In this document: positions 46,185 to 54,881 of the stretch, in pieces | Numbering within the stretch: the first letter of the stretch is position 1 | How the letters are laid out: each line of letters starts with the position of its first letter | Assembly: GCA_052168355.1 (NCBI GenBank) | Contig: JBQLZQ010000075.1 | Coordinates: 10,895-74,894 of the forward strand | Direction: 5' to 3' | DNA from: JBQLZQ01 sp052168355 | Lineage (GTDB): Bacteria; Pseudomonadota; Alphaproteobacteria; DSM-16000; Inquilinaceae | Length of the DNA stretch: 64,000 bases | Position numbers and translations under genes: made by a program | Notes under the pieces: generated by a model | The model's database searches: none | What the model was told of the DNA's origin: nothing | What the model saw: the letters and a program-made list of their open reading frames with translations, nothing else

Positions 46185-46418
46185 CTAGAGCGCGCCGCCA
46201 ACCCGGTCCGCCTCTCGGGGGCAGTGACCCGACGGCGCCGGAGGTCCGCCATCGGGGCAGACGAGGTCGCAATTCCCGGCGGCCTCGCAGGTGTCCCTGG
46301 CCCACCGCTCGCCGGCCCGCGTCCAGTCGGTGCCGTCGCATCCGCCGAGCATCAGGACGATCGCTCCTAAGGCGTATAGCGCAGCAGGTCGCCGGGCTGG
46401 CAGTCGAGATAGGCGCAT
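46185..46418 (-). CDS. Small putative lipoprotein
   Basis: A 77-residue frame with basic n-region (RLSRLPARR), hydrophobic core ALYALGAIVLML and lipobox LGGC, then a short Cys-rich mature part (CEAAGNCDLVC). The ATG (complement of 46416-46418) lies inside the 3' end of the HTH gene, a 52-base overlap. The signal features are good, but the length, overlap and lack of a clear ribosome site leave doubt. It converges on the cytochrome c gene. Confidence 0.45.
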   Translation of the reverse strand: MRLSRLPARRPAALYALGAIVLMLGGCDGTDWTRAGERWARDTCEAAGNCDLVCPDGGPPAPSGHCPREADRVGGAL

Positions 46419-46570
46419 ATCTTCTCCAGAGTTTCGAACCGCATGCCCTTGACCTTGCCTTGCCGCAGCAGCGACATGTTGGCCTCGGTGATGCCGACAT
46501 GGCCGGCCAGCTCACGGGAGGTGATGCCGCGCTCGGCCAGGATGACGGCAAGGCGCACGTCGATGGGCAT
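46367..46570 (-). CDS. YozG-like HTH (Cro/CI-type) regulator
   Basis: A 67-residue helix-turn-helix protein. VRLAVILAERGITSRELAGH, VGITEANMSLLRQGKVKGMR and FETLEKICAYLDCQPGDLL follow the small Cro/CI-type YozG pattern. It overlaps the stop of the DUF2975 gene by one base. The pair DUF2975 plus YozG-type HTH is a common conserved couple whose role is unknown, possibly a membrane-linked regulator. Confidence 0.9.
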   Translation of the reverse strand: MPIDVRLAVILAERGITSRELAGHVGITEANMSLLRQGKVKGMRFETLEKICAYLDCQPGDLLRYTP

Positions 46571-47121
46571 CAGACGAATTGGCGATTTTCGTCGGCCAGA
46601 CCGGCGGCCTCGGCGAGGATCCACGACAGCACCCAGATCAGGGCGGCGACGGCGAAGCCCAGCAGATCGGGACTGCCCACCCTGACCGAGACGGAACCGG
46701 TGTCCGTCAGCCCGGCCGACAGCATCGCGCTGACCGCCGGGTGGGCGACGATGCGCAGGAGAATGCTGACCGTCAGCGCCACCGCGAAACCGCGCAGCGC
46801 CAAAAACGCCTCCGCATCGAAAAAGCGGCCGGCCGCGAACGCCCGGAATGCGGCGCGCAGGCGCAGAAGCCCGACCACAAAGGCCAGCGGTGCCAGCATC
46901 AGGATGGCCCCGACCGTCAAGCGAAGCGTCGCCGGGATTTCGACCGGCGGGTCTGGCGGGCGCAGTCCGACGCCCGCGAAGATCGCGGCCGTGTCCGCGG
47001 ACCACAGCGAAATCGCGGCGGCGGCCACGATGAGAACCGCCAGCACGGGGCAGGCGACCGCCAGAACCCGGCTCCACCCGACGATGCGGGCGCGGCGGCG
47101 GGTGGGGAGGGGCAGGGACAT
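46570..47121 (-). CDS. DUF2975 membrane protein
   Basis: A 183-residue protein with four membrane helices, starting RIVGWSRVLAVACPVLAVLI after a basic N-terminus, with RLRAAFRAFAAGRFFDAEA between helices 2 and 3, a feature of DUF2975. The start at 47121 follows GAGG; an upstream in-frame codon at 47181 lies in the AT-rich promoter. It is translationally coupled to the HTH gene. Function is unknown. Confidence 0.88.
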   Translation of the reverse strand: MSLPLPTRRRARIVGWSRVLAVACPVLAVLIVAAAAISLWSADTAAIFAGVGLRPPDPPVEIPATLRLTVGAILMLAPLAFVVGLLRLRAAFRAFAAGRFFDAEAFLALRGFAVALTVSILLRIVAHPAVSAMLSAGLTDTGSVSVRVGSPDLLGFAVAALIWVLSWILAEAAGLADENRQFV

Positions 47122-47229
47122 CGCGACCTCGATCACCTGACGAGAGAAGGTGATCCTGGACCAATAATTTCTGTTAAACAATAATTTTTTGTTGTTGTGC
47201 GCTAATTGAGAGAGATGAGAGTTTTGCGG

Positions 47230-47616
47230 TCAGGGATCGGCGAGGGCGCTCAACGGCACCCAGCCGGCGTTGCCCCGATCATCGACGCACCAGGCCCAGC
47301 CGTGGCTCGTCCTCGTGACCTGGACACTCTGTTCGGGCTCGACGTCGAGCTCGCGGGCCGAATAGGCATAGGCGGCCACGGTTGCATCCGGGCGGCGTGC
47401 CGGCAGATCGTCGGGAACCCACCCCTCGCGCCCGTCCTCCGCGACGGCCCACAGCCATCGATGGCCGTCCCACAGCTCGGACCGGTCGGTGAGGCGAAAC
47501 GCCTCTCCCTCCTCCACCCTTATCGGGTCGGGATAGAGGCTTGCGTGACGTCGGCTGACCCGTCGTTGCATGATGGATTCCGCCCTCGGTGTAGGCTCGC
47601 CGGTCCGCGTCGTCAT
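47230..47616 (-). CDS. Protein with two SH3-like domains
   Basis: A 128-residue cytosolic protein with two variant SH3 repeats. The first includes IRVEEGEAFRLTDRSELWDG, ending REGWVPDDL. The second includes AARELDV-type YAYSARELDVEPEQSVQVTR, ending NAGWVPLSAL. The paired GWVP endings are the family mark. It starts within the 3' end of the LysE gene (ATGA overlap), so they are coupled. Small double-SH3 proteins of this type have no assigned role. Confidence 0.82.
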   Translation of the reverse strand: MTTRTGEPTPRAESIMQRRVSRRHASLYPDPIRVEEGEAFRLTDRSELWDGHRWLWAVAEDGREGWVPDDLPARRPDATVAAYAYSARELDVEPEQSVQVTRTSHGWAWCVDDRGNAGWVPLSALADP

Positions 47617-48239
47617 GTCGCGCGTCGCGCCGCGGCGGTGAGCAGTCCAGCGCCGATCAGGACGCTGCCGCCGATCCGGTTGACCGCGCGCACCATGGCC
47701 GGTTCTTGAAAACGGGCGCGCAGCCGGCCGGCCAGAACCGCCCACAGTGCCGCGTTCACCGCCGCCAGGGCGACGAAGGTCGTTTCGAGAATGAGGATCT
47801 GGACGGCCCACGGGCGGTCCGGATCGATGAACTGAGGCACGAAGGCGATGAAAAAGACGATGCTCTTCGGGTTCAGGGCGGTGACGACATACGCGTTCCA
47901 AAACATGCGGCGGCCAAGGGCCCTGGACGCCGCACCGGTGACGGCGATCGGGGCGGGGTCCGCGCGCCACAGCCGGATCCCCAGCCAGATCAGATAGGCC
48001 GCACCGCACAGTTTCAGGATCGTGAACAGGGTTGCCGACGCGGCGAGGACGGCGCCCGCACCCAGGACGGAGATGGTCATCGCGGTCAGGTCGCCCAAGG
48101 CCACGCCGGGCACCGTCGCCCAGCCGCTGGCCCTTCCCCGACCCAGCGCATAGCTGACGACGATCATGACCGTCGGCCCCGGTATGGCCAGCAAGGCGGT
48201 GCTGGCGAGGGCGAATGCGATCCACAGGTCCATGGACAT
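47613..48239 (-). CDS. LysE/RhtB-family amino-acid exporter
   Basis: A 208-residue inner-membrane exporter with about six helices. ALLAIPGPTVMIVVSYALGR is the conserved first motif, and NPKSIVFFIAFVPQFI the second. Members export homoserine, threonine, lysine or related compounds. The gene is divergent from a second LysE-family gene with a 74-base gap between starts, and its stop overlaps the SH3 gene. Confidence 0.93.
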   Translation of the reverse strand: MSMDLWIAFALASTALLAIPGPTVMIVVSYALGRGRASGWATVPGVALGDLTAMTISVLGAGAVLAASATLFTILKLCGAAYLIWLGIRLWRADPAPIAVTGAASRALGRRMFWNAYVVTALNPKSIVFFIAFVPQFIDPDRPWAVQILILETTFVALAAVNAALWAVLAGRLRARFQEPAMVRAVNRIGGSVLIGAGLLTAAARRAT

Positions 48240-48313
48240 CGGCTGTTTCCCCTTGGCGATATCGAAGGCTCAGTGAAAACTGATACCAGCAGGTTTGGCA
48301 AGGCGAGAGGAGG

Positions 48314-48940
48314 ATGATGAGCTGGACCCTGTTCGGCGTGTTCCTTGTCGCGGCCGGTGCGGTCGCGGCGGCGCCCGGACCCACCGTGCTGCAGATTTTC
48401 GCGCAGGCCATGAGCGGCGATCCCCGCCGGCCGGCCAGCCTGATCGCCGGGTCGATCATGGCCAACGCCGAGATGGTCGCGGCGGTCGTGCTTGGGGTCG
48501 GGGCGCTGATCATCGCTTCCCAGACGGCCTTCACGCTCCTGCGCTGGGTCGGGTCGGCCTATCTGATCTATCTGGGGGTTCACTATTGGCGGCTGCGGGC
48601 GGAACCCCTGGCGGCCTCGCAGCCGATCTCAGCAACGCCGTATAAAATCTTGTTTATCCAGGCGGCTCTCACCTCGCTCACCAATCCCAAGGGGCTGGTG
48701 TTCTACATCGCGTTCCTGCCCCAGTTCGTGCCGGCCGGGACCGACCCAACCACCCACCTTGCCCTCTTGGGCGCCACCTATATCGGCTTTTGCGTCGTTG
48801 CCGACATCGGCTATGCGCTGGCCGGGCGGGCGTGTTCGGGTCTGCTTCTGTCCCGCCGCGCGATCCGATGGAGAAACCGGCTCACCGGCGCGATCTTGAT
48901 TAGCGCCGGGCTGTCGCTGCTGCGGGTCCAGCGCGCCTGA
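48314..48940 (+). CDS. LysE/RhtB-family amino-acid exporter
   Basis: The second LysE-family exporter (208 residues), with GAVAAAPGPTVLQIFAQAMS and NPKGLVFYIAFLPQFVPAG. GAGAGGAGG precedes the ATG. It is divergent from the other LysE gene; the two differ throughout, so this is not a recent duplication. Cargo unknown. Confidence 0.93.
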   Translation: MMSWTLFGVFLVAAGAVAAAPGPTVLQIFAQAMSGDPRRPASLIAGSIMANAEMVAAVVLGVGALIIASQTAFTLLRWVGSAYLIYLGVHYWRLRAEPLAASQPISATPYKILFIQAALTSLTNPKGLVFYIAFLPQFVPAGTDPTTHLALLGATYIGFCVVADIGYALAGRACSGLLLSRRAIRWRNRLTGAILISAGLSLLRVQRA

Positions 48941-49074
48941 GGCCCGTGCATGAGCCGCCGACCCCACTTTACAGGCGCCGGGGCGGACGTGTATAAAGCT
49001 GTTAATTGTGTAAAAGCAAAAATACAAAAGTTTAGCGTGGCCGTGCCGTCAGGCACACGGCCGGGGGAGGATGG

Positions 49075-50124
49075 GTGGACGCGGTTTATCTGCATGGCGT
49101 GCGCGATGTGCGCATCGGCCGGTACCGGCCGCCGCCGCCGCGGGCCGGCGAGGTGCTTCTGAAGGTCGGCGCCGTCGGCATCTGCGGCAGCGACCTGCAT
49201 TATTATCTCGAGGGCGGGATCGGCCCGGCCCGTATCGACACGCCGTTTATCCCCGGCCATGAGTTCGCGGCCTACACCATGGAAGACATGCCGGCGCTGG
49301 GGCTGCGCGAGGGTGCGTTGGTGGCGGTCGATCCGGCGCGGCCCTGCGGGGTCTGCGAATGGTGCCATCGCGGACATCACAATCTGTGCCCCAACGTCGT
49401 CTTCGCCGGTGCGCCGCCCTATCCCGGCGCCATGACCGGGACCATCGCCGCGACCCCGGCCCAGATCTTTCCCGTGCCCGACGGCTTCACGCCGACCCAG
49501 GCGGTGATGCTGGAACCGCTGGGTGTAGGCGTTCATGCCATGGATCTGGCTCGGCCGCATCTGCAAGAGACGGTGGCGGTGCTGGGCTGCGGCACCATCG
49601 GCCTGATCCTGGTGCAGCTCGCGCGCCTGGCCGGCGTGGCGCAGGTCTTCGCCGTCGATCCGGTGGGCTACCGGGCCGACATGGCCAAGGCGCTGGGGGC
49701 CGACGCCGTCGCCGACCGGGTGGAGGCCATCGCCGACCTGACCGGCGGGCGCGGTGTCGATCTGGTGCTGGAGGCGACCAACGCCCCGGCCGGGTTCCAG
49801 CACGCCGCGGAGGCGGCGCGCATCGGCGGCCGTGTCGTGCTGGTCGGCATCCCCGACGGCGATGCCTACACGCTGTCGGCCTCCATGGCCCGGCGCAAGG
49901 GGCTGTCGATCAAGCTGTCGCGGCGCATGGGTGACGTCTATCCCCGCGCCATCGCCCTGGTGGCCGAGGGCCGCGTCGATGTCGACCGGCTGGTCAGCCA
50001 CGACTTCGACCTGGACGGGGCGGTCGAGGCGTTCCGCATCCAGGCGGCCCGCGAAGACGGGGCCCTGAAAAGCATCATCCATCCCGGCGGCCAGCCGCCG
50101 GCATCCGGCGTGGCCGGGACCTGA
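49075..50124 (+). CDS. Zinc-dependent medium-chain alcohol/polyol dehydrogenase
   Basis: A 349-residue MDR enzyme of the sorbitol/threonine dehydrogenase group. Catalytic zinc ligands are in VGICGSDLHYYLEGG and PFIPGHEFAAYT; the structural zinc site is CGVCEWCHRGHHNLC; the NAD Rossmann motif is VAVLGCGTIGLILVQLA. The GTG start at 49075 fits GGGGGAGG (49062-49070); the ATG at 49071 is out of frame. It is first in a cluster with a sugar receptor, permeases and isomerases, so it probably oxidises an imported polyol or sugar. Confidence 0.92.
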   Translation: MDAVYLHGVRDVRIGRYRPPPPRAGEVLLKVGAVGICGSDLHYYLEGGIGPARIDTPFIPGHEFAAYTMEDMPALGLREGALVAVDPARPCGVCEWCHRGHHNLCPNVVFAGAPPYPGAMTGTIAATPAQIFPVPDGFTPTQAVMLEPLGVGVHAMDLARPHLQETVAVLGCGTIGLILVQLARLAGVAQVFAVDPVGYRADMAKALGADAVADRVEAIADLTGGRGVDLVLEATNAPAGFQHAAEAARIGGRVVLVGIPDGDAYTLSASMARRKGLSIKLSRRMGDVYPRAIALVAEGRVDVDRLVSHDFDLDGAVEAFRIQAAREDGALKSIIHPGGQPPASGVAGT

Positions 50125-50165
50125 CCACCGATCATCACAAATCCATCAAAGGGAGAGTTGGCATC

Positions 50166-51509
50166 ATGAGAAACGTTCTTCTGGGATCGGCCGCGGCGTG
50201 CGGCCTGTTGGCGGCCGGCGCCGGCGCTTCGGCGCAGAGCTGGGACGTAGCGACGGCGGCGGAACCCTATGCCGGCACCACCATCAACGCCATCTTTCTC
50301 GACCGGCCGGGCTACCGCGCCGCCATCGAGCTGATCCCGCAGTTCGAGGAAGCGACGGGGATCGATGTTGAGTGGGAGATCCTGCCCTACGAGAACTCCC
50401 GCGAGCGGCAGGTGCTGGACTTCACCGCCGGCGGCGAGATCGACGTGGTGTTGGTCGACGTGGTGTGGATCGGGGAGTTCGCGGCCAACGAATGGGTCGT
50501 GCCGATGGAAACCTTCTACGACAACCCCGATCTGGCCGACCCGGCGCTCGACCTCGACGGGTTCTTCCCGATCCTGCTGGAAAGCTTCGGCAGTTGGGAC
50601 GGCGTGGTCTACGGCCTGCCGTTCGACAATTACTCCGGCCTGATGTTCTACAACCGCTGCATGCTGGAGGAAGCCGGGTTCGACGGACCGCCGGCGACCT
50701 GGGACGCGCTGCTTTCCGAATACGCCCCGGCCCTGACCAAGCCCGATGACAACCAGTACGCCTTCGCCCTGCAGTCCCGCCGCGGCGAAACCCAGTCGGC
50801 CGACAGCTTCATGCGCGTCCTGTGGCCGTTCGGCGGGTCGCTTCTGGACGAGGAGTTCCGCTCCAATCTGCTGTCCGAAGAGTCCCAGGCCGGCCTGCGG
50901 TTCCGCCAGGAGCTGATGCAGTACATGCCGCCCGGCATCGTCGACTACGACCATGCCGAAGCGGTCAACGCGCTGGCCCAGGGGCAGGTGGCGATGATCA
51001 CCGAATGGTCGGCGTTCTACGGCACGCTCACCGATCCGGCCTCCTCGGCCATCGGCGATTGCCTGGCCGTGGCGACGGAACCGGAAGGGCCTGACGGTCT
51101 GAAGCCGGCTTTGGGCGGGTTCTCACTGGCCGTGGCTTCACAGTCCAGCGACGACGAACAGGCGGCATCCTGGCTGCTCATCCAGTGGCTGACCTCCGAA
51201 GCGATGGCCAAGCCCTATGTCCAGGCCGGCGGCGTCAGCGGCCGGACCGGCGTCTATGAGGATCCGGAGATCGCCGACGCCTTTATGTTCGTCGAACCCA
51301 TGGTCGCCTCGTGGCAGGGCGGGGTGCCGGATTTCCGGCCCCGGTTCCCGGAATGGCCGGAGATCTCCGAGATCGTGGCGGAGTGGGGCACCAAGATCAT
51401 GCTGGGCGAGGTCTCGACCGAGGAGGGCGCGCGGGAGATCGGGACCCGGATGGAAGCCGTGCTGGACGACGCCGGCTATTATGACGGCGACAAGCCGCTG
51501 CTGAAGTAG
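50166..51509 (+). CDS. ABC sugar importer substrate-binding protein
   Basis: A 447-residue family 1 receptor. Signal peptide MRNVLLGSAAACGLLAAGAG to ASAQ, then SWDVATAAEPYAGTTINAIF. Family features include VVWIGEFAANEWVVPMETF, YGLPFDNYSGLMFYNRCM and GGFSLAVASQSSDDEQAASW. GGGAGAG precedes the ATG. The permeases follow after the isomerase-like gene, but no ATPase gene is present. The ligand is probably a polyol or sugar oxidised by the upstream dehydrogenase, from context only. Confidence 0.93.
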   Translation: MRNVLLGSAAACGLLAAGAGASAQSWDVATAAEPYAGTTINAIFLDRPGYRAAIELIPQFEEATGIDVEWEILPYENSRERQVLDFTAGGEIDVVLVDVVWIGEFAANEWVVPMETFYDNPDLADPALDLDGFFPILLESFGSWDGVVYGLPFDNYSGLMFYNRCMLEEAGFDGPPATWDALLSEYAPALTKPDDNQYAFALQSRRGETQSADSFMRVLWPFGGSLLDEEFRSNLLSEESQAGLRFRQELMQYMPPGIVDYDHAEAVNALAQGQVAMITEWSAFYGTLTDPASSAIGDCLAVATEPEGPDGLKPALGGFSLAVASQSSDDEQAASWLLIQWLTSEAMAKPYVQAGGVSGRTGVYEDPEIADAFMFVEPMVASWQGGVPDFRPRFPEWPEISEIVAEWGTKIMLGEVSTEEGAREIGTRMEAVLDDAGYYDGDKPLLK

Positions 51510-51590
51510 CGGCCGCGGGGCGGCGGCGGGGCCGGGCCATGGCTCCGCCGCCGGCTGTTCCAAAGGAGACCGAGCGTTGCGACATCGACC

Positions 51591-52172
51591 ATGAAAAAAA
51601 ATACGCCCGACTTGGCCATGCCCGATCTGGCCGCCGCCGCGTGCGGGGAGATCGCGGCGGTGTTCGACCGGATGGCGCCGGACACGGCGTCGCCGCTGGT
51701 CGATGCCATCCGCGCGGCCCGGCGGATCGCGCTGTATGGCGTCGGCCGCGAAGGGCTGATGATGAAGGCGTTCGCCATGCGTCTCTATCATTTGGGCCTG
51801 GACGCCCATGTGGTGGGCGATATGACCACGCCGCCGCTGGGCAAGGGCGATCTTCTGATCGTCAGCGCCGGGCCCGGCGGGTTCTCGACCGTGTCCGGGC
51901 TGGTCGGCGTGGCGCGGGACGCCGGCGCCCGCACCCTGTGCATCACCGCCCAGACCGACGGGGAAACCGTGCGTCTGGCTGACAGGGCGATCCGGCTGCC
52001 GGCCCAGACCATGGCCGACGACACCGCCCCGCAGTCGGCGTCGATCCTGCCCATGGGCAGTCTCTACGAAGGCGTGCAATACGTGTTTTTCGAAATCGTG
52101 GTGCTGATGCTGCGCGCGGCGATGGGCGTGTCGCCCGACGCCATGCGCGCCAACCACACCAACCTGGAGTGA
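51591..52172 (+). CDS. SIS-domain isomerase, 6-phospho-3-hexuloisomerase-like
   Basis: A 193-residue SIS-domain protein. RIALYGVGREGLMMKAFAMR and DMTTPPLGKGDLLIVSAGPG, with MGSLYEGVQYVFFE and the ending MRANHTNLE, match the PHI (HxlB/RmpB) family, which interconverts arabino-3-hexulose 6-phosphate and fructose 6-phosphate. No hexulose-phosphate synthase partner is nearby, so it more likely acts on a related sugar phosphate formed by the adjacent dehydrogenase. It sits between receptor and permease genes. Confidence 0.88.
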   Translation: MKKNTPDLAMPDLAAAACGEIAAVFDRMAPDTASPLVDAIRAARRIALYGVGREGLMMKAFAMRLYHLGLDAHVVGDMTTPPLGKGDLLIVSAGPGGFSTVSGLVGVARDAGARTLCITAQTDGETVRLADRAIRLPAQTMADDTAPQSASILPMGSLYEGVQYVFFEIVVLMLRAAMGVSPDAMRANHTNLE

Positions 52173-52179
52173 GCGGGTC

Positions 52180-53067
52180 GTGAGCGCCCGGGCCGGTTCC
52201 CGGTGGACCCCGGCGGCGTTCCTGGCCCCGGCCGTCCTGGCGTTGCTGGCCGTGGGCATCTACCCGCTGCTGTTCGCCGTCGTCACCTCGTTCCGGCAAT
52301 ACAACCTGGCCCGGCCGCGCGACGGGCAGCCATTCGTCGGCCTGGACAATTACATCGAGGTGTTGACCGACCCTTCCTTTCTCGACGCGCTGGCCCGTAC
52401 CCTGACCTTCCTGGCGGTCGTGCTGCCGATCCAGATCGCGCTGGGGATGGGCATCGCCCTGCTGCTGCACAAACCCGGGCTGTCGGCGATGAAGGTCCTG
52501 ACGCGGCTCAGCCTGGTCGTGCCTTTGGCCACCACCTACGCGGTGGTCGGGCTGATCGGCCGGCTCATGTTCAACCGCGATTTCGGGGTCGTGAACTGGT
52601 TCGCCGGTCTGCTGGGGCTGGGCCCGGTGGAATGGTTGGGCGACACCACAAACGCCTTTATCGCCATCGCGCTGATGGACATCTGGCAGTGGACACCGTT
52701 CTGCGCCCTGGTGCTGCTGGCCGGGCTGACCATGGTGCCCGGCGAGATCGAGGAGGCGGCGCAACTGGAGACCCAAAGCTGGTGGCCGATCCTGCGGCAC
52801 GTGCAGTTGCCGTTCCTGCTGCCCGGTCTGACCGCCATTTTGATCCTGCGCACCGCTGACGTGCTCAAGCTGTTCGACATGATCTTCACCATGACCCGCG
52901 GCGGCCCCGGCGCGGCGACCGAACTGATCAGCGTCTATATCCAGCGCATCGGCTTCCGGGTATTCGACATGGGCGTGGCGTCCGCCCAGGCGGTGATCCT
53001 GCTGATCCTGACCATCGTTCTGGCTCGGCTGTATATCCGTATCGTCTATCGGGAGGTCGACCAATGA
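52180..53067 (+). CDS. ABC sugar importer permease 1
   Basis: A 295-residue CUT1 permease with six helices, opening with AAFLAPAVLALLAVGIYPLL. The EAA loop is EEAAQLETQSWWPILRHVQ, with Glu-Thr in place of the usual Asp-Gly. GTG start 52180. It overlaps the second permease by 4 bases. Confidence 0.93.
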   Translation: MSARAGSRWTPAAFLAPAVLALLAVGIYPLLFAVVTSFRQYNLARPRDGQPFVGLDNYIEVLTDPSFLDALARTLTFLAVVLPIQIALGMGIALLLHKPGLSAMKVLTRLSLVVPLATTYAVVGLIGRLMFNRDFGVVNWFAGLLGLGPVEWLGDTTNAFIAIALMDIWQWTPFCALVLLAGLTMVPGEIEEAAQLETQSWWPILRHVQLPFLLPGLTAILILRTADVLKLFDMIFTMTRGGPGAATELISVYIQRIGFRVFDMGVASAQAVILLILTIVLARLYIRIVYREVDQ

Positions 53068-53945
53068 GCGTCGCCACGACCTCGGGGCAGGTGGGTTCGG
53101 CCGCCAGGGCCGCCGGCGCCGCCCGCCGCCACCGCAAGCGCGCCACCGTCTGGCATCTGATCGGGCTGGTCGCTGTGTTCCTGGTCTCGGTGTTTCCGTT
53201 CTACTGGATGGTCACCACCAGCCTGAAGACCGAGCTCGATGCCCTGGCGTCGCCGCCGGTCTGGTTCTTCGCCCCGACCCTGGACCATTACGCGGCGGCC
53301 CTGACCGACCATGGCGTCGGCGCCAGCCTGGTCAACTCCATCGTCATCGCGCTGTCCACCACCGCGCTGGCCATCGTTCTGGGAACGCCGGCCGCCTATG
53401 CCCTGGCGCGCTTTGAGTTCCGGGCCAAGACGGAGCTGTGGTTCTGGTTCATCACCAACCGCATGGTCAGCCCGATCGTCCTGGCCCTGCCGCTGTTCCT
53501 GATGGCCCGGTCGCTGGATCTGATCGACACCCATCTGGTGCTGATCCTGATCTATCTGACCTTCAACCTGCCCATCGTCGTGTGGATCTGCACCGATCAG
53601 TTCCGGGCCGTGCCCCGCGACCTGGACGATGCCGCCACCATCGACGGGGCGACGCGCTGGGACGTGTTCTGGCGCGTGGCGCTGCCGCTGGCGGCCCCCG
53701 GTGTCGCCGTATCGGCCATATTCTCGTTCATTTTTTCGTGGAACGAGCTTCTGTACGCCCTTGTCCTGACGCGCAATTCCGCGCGCACGGCGCCGGTGGC
53801 GGCGACCAGCTTCATGAGCGGGTACGAATTGCCGTGGGGCGAGATCATGGCCACAGGCACGCTCATCGTCCTGCCGGTCATCATTTTCGCCATGCTGGTG
53901 TCGCGGCAGCTGGTGCGCGGTCTGACCATGGGCGCGGTCAAGTAG
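53064..53945 (+). CDS. ABC sugar importer permease 2
   Basis: The 293-residue partner permease. After a basic N-terminus come VAVFLVSVFPFYWMVTTSLK and the canonical EAA loop DDAATIDGATRWDVFWRVA. No MalK-type ATPase follows in this cluster; the importer would need a shared one, for example those at 15785 or 40844, or one outside the window. Confidence 0.94.
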   Translation: MSVATTSGQVGSAARAAGAARRHRKRATVWHLIGLVAVFLVSVFPFYWMVTTSLKTELDALASPPVWFFAPTLDHYAAALTDHGVGASLVNSIVIALSTTALAIVLGTPAAYALARFEFRAKTELWFWFITNRMVSPIVLALPLFLMARSLDLIDTHLVLILIYLTFNLPIVVWICTDQFRAVPRDLDDAATIDGATRWDVFWRVALPLAAPGVAVSAIFSFIFSWNELLYALVLTRNSARTAPVAATSFMSGYELPWGEIMATGTLIVLPVIIFAMLVSRQLVRGLTMGAVK

Positions 53946-53973
53946 GAACGCTGTCGAGGAGGAGAACGGGACC

Positions 53974-54870
53974 ATGCGGCTGGGCACCAATCTGTCGTTC
54001 GCGGTCAAGCGCTGGGTCGAACCGGAAAGCTGGGCCCGCGTCGTCCGCCACGATCTGGGGCTGGACCTGGCCCAGTTCTCGTTCGACATCGTCGATCCCT
54101 GGTGGCCCGAGGCATTGCGCGCCCCCATCGCGGCGCGCATCCGCAAGGCCTGCGCCAAGGAAGGCGTGACCCTGCACAGCGCCTTCGTCGGCCTGGCCCA
54201 TTACAGCTACAACCAGCTGTTGAGCCCGATGGAGGAGGGGCGCCAGGCGGCGTTACACTGGTACCGCAACGCCATCGATTTCGCCGGCGAGATGGAGGTG
54301 ACGGCGGTCGGCGGGCCGGCCGGGGCGGTCAGCGCCGACCGGGCGGGGGACCCCCAGGCGATGGAGACGGCGTATCGCCGGCTGCTCGACGATCTGGCCG
54401 ATCTGGCCGACCACGCCAAGAAAAGAGGCCTGTCGGCGTTGCTGATCGAACCGACGCCCCTGACGCGGGAGTTTCCGTGGACCGTCGAGGGGGCGGTCCG
54501 GATGCAGGGCGACCTTGCCGGCCGCACGGCGATCCCGATCCAGTGGTGTTTCGATTGGGGACACGCCCTCTATCAACCTCTGTACGGGGCCAAGGATGCG
54601 CGGACCAAGCCCTGGCTCGAGGCGTGCGGCGATCATATCGGGCAGATCCAGCTGCAACAGACGGACGGGCAGCTCGACCGGCACTGGGGGTTCACGCACG
54701 ATGACGGCATCGTCGATCCGGCCGGCGCCGCGCGGGAACTGCGCGACGCCGGTCTGGATCATCTGCCGGTCTTCTTCGAGGTCTTCTACCCGTTCGAGTG
54801 GACGGACGGTCAGGTGCTGGACGACATGAAACGCACGGTCGCCGCCGTCCGCCCGGCGTTCATGGACTGA
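53974..54870 (+). CDS. Sugar phosphate isomerase/epimerase (xylose isomerase-like TIM barrel)
   Basis: A 298-residue TIM-barrel protein of the AP-endonuclease 2/xylose isomerase-like superfamily. Metal-ligand regions appear as LLIEPTPLTRE, CFDWGHALYQP, and FFEVFYPFEWTD near the C-terminus. Such enzymes isomerise or epimerise sugars or sugar phosphates; tetrulose-phosphate isomerases of erythritol/threitol pathways belong here and would suit a polyol cluster, but this is a guess. GAGGAGA precedes the ATG, and the permease stop is 28 bases upstream. Confidence 0.87.
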   Translation: MRLGTNLSFAVKRWVEPESWARVVRHDLGLDLAQFSFDIVDPWWPEALRAPIAARIRKACAKEGVTLHSAFVGLAHYSYNQLLSPMEEGRQAALHWYRNAIDFAGEMEVTAVGGPAGAVSADRAGDPQAMETAYRRLLDDLADLADHAKKRGLSALLIEPTPLTREFPWTVEGAVRMQGDLAGRTAIPIQWCFDWGHALYQPLYGAKDARTKPWLEACGDHIGQIQLQQTDGQLDRHWGFTHDDGIVDPAGAARELRDAGLDHLPVFFEVFYPFEWTDGQVLDDMKRTVAAVRPAFMD

Positions 54871-54881
54871 CCGGTTTCGGT

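Noticed and set aside
49071..49262. ATG at 49071 as start of the zinc dehydrogenase
   Set aside because: It is out of frame with the dehydrogenase; the GTG at 49075 is in frame and better spaced from GGGGGAGG.
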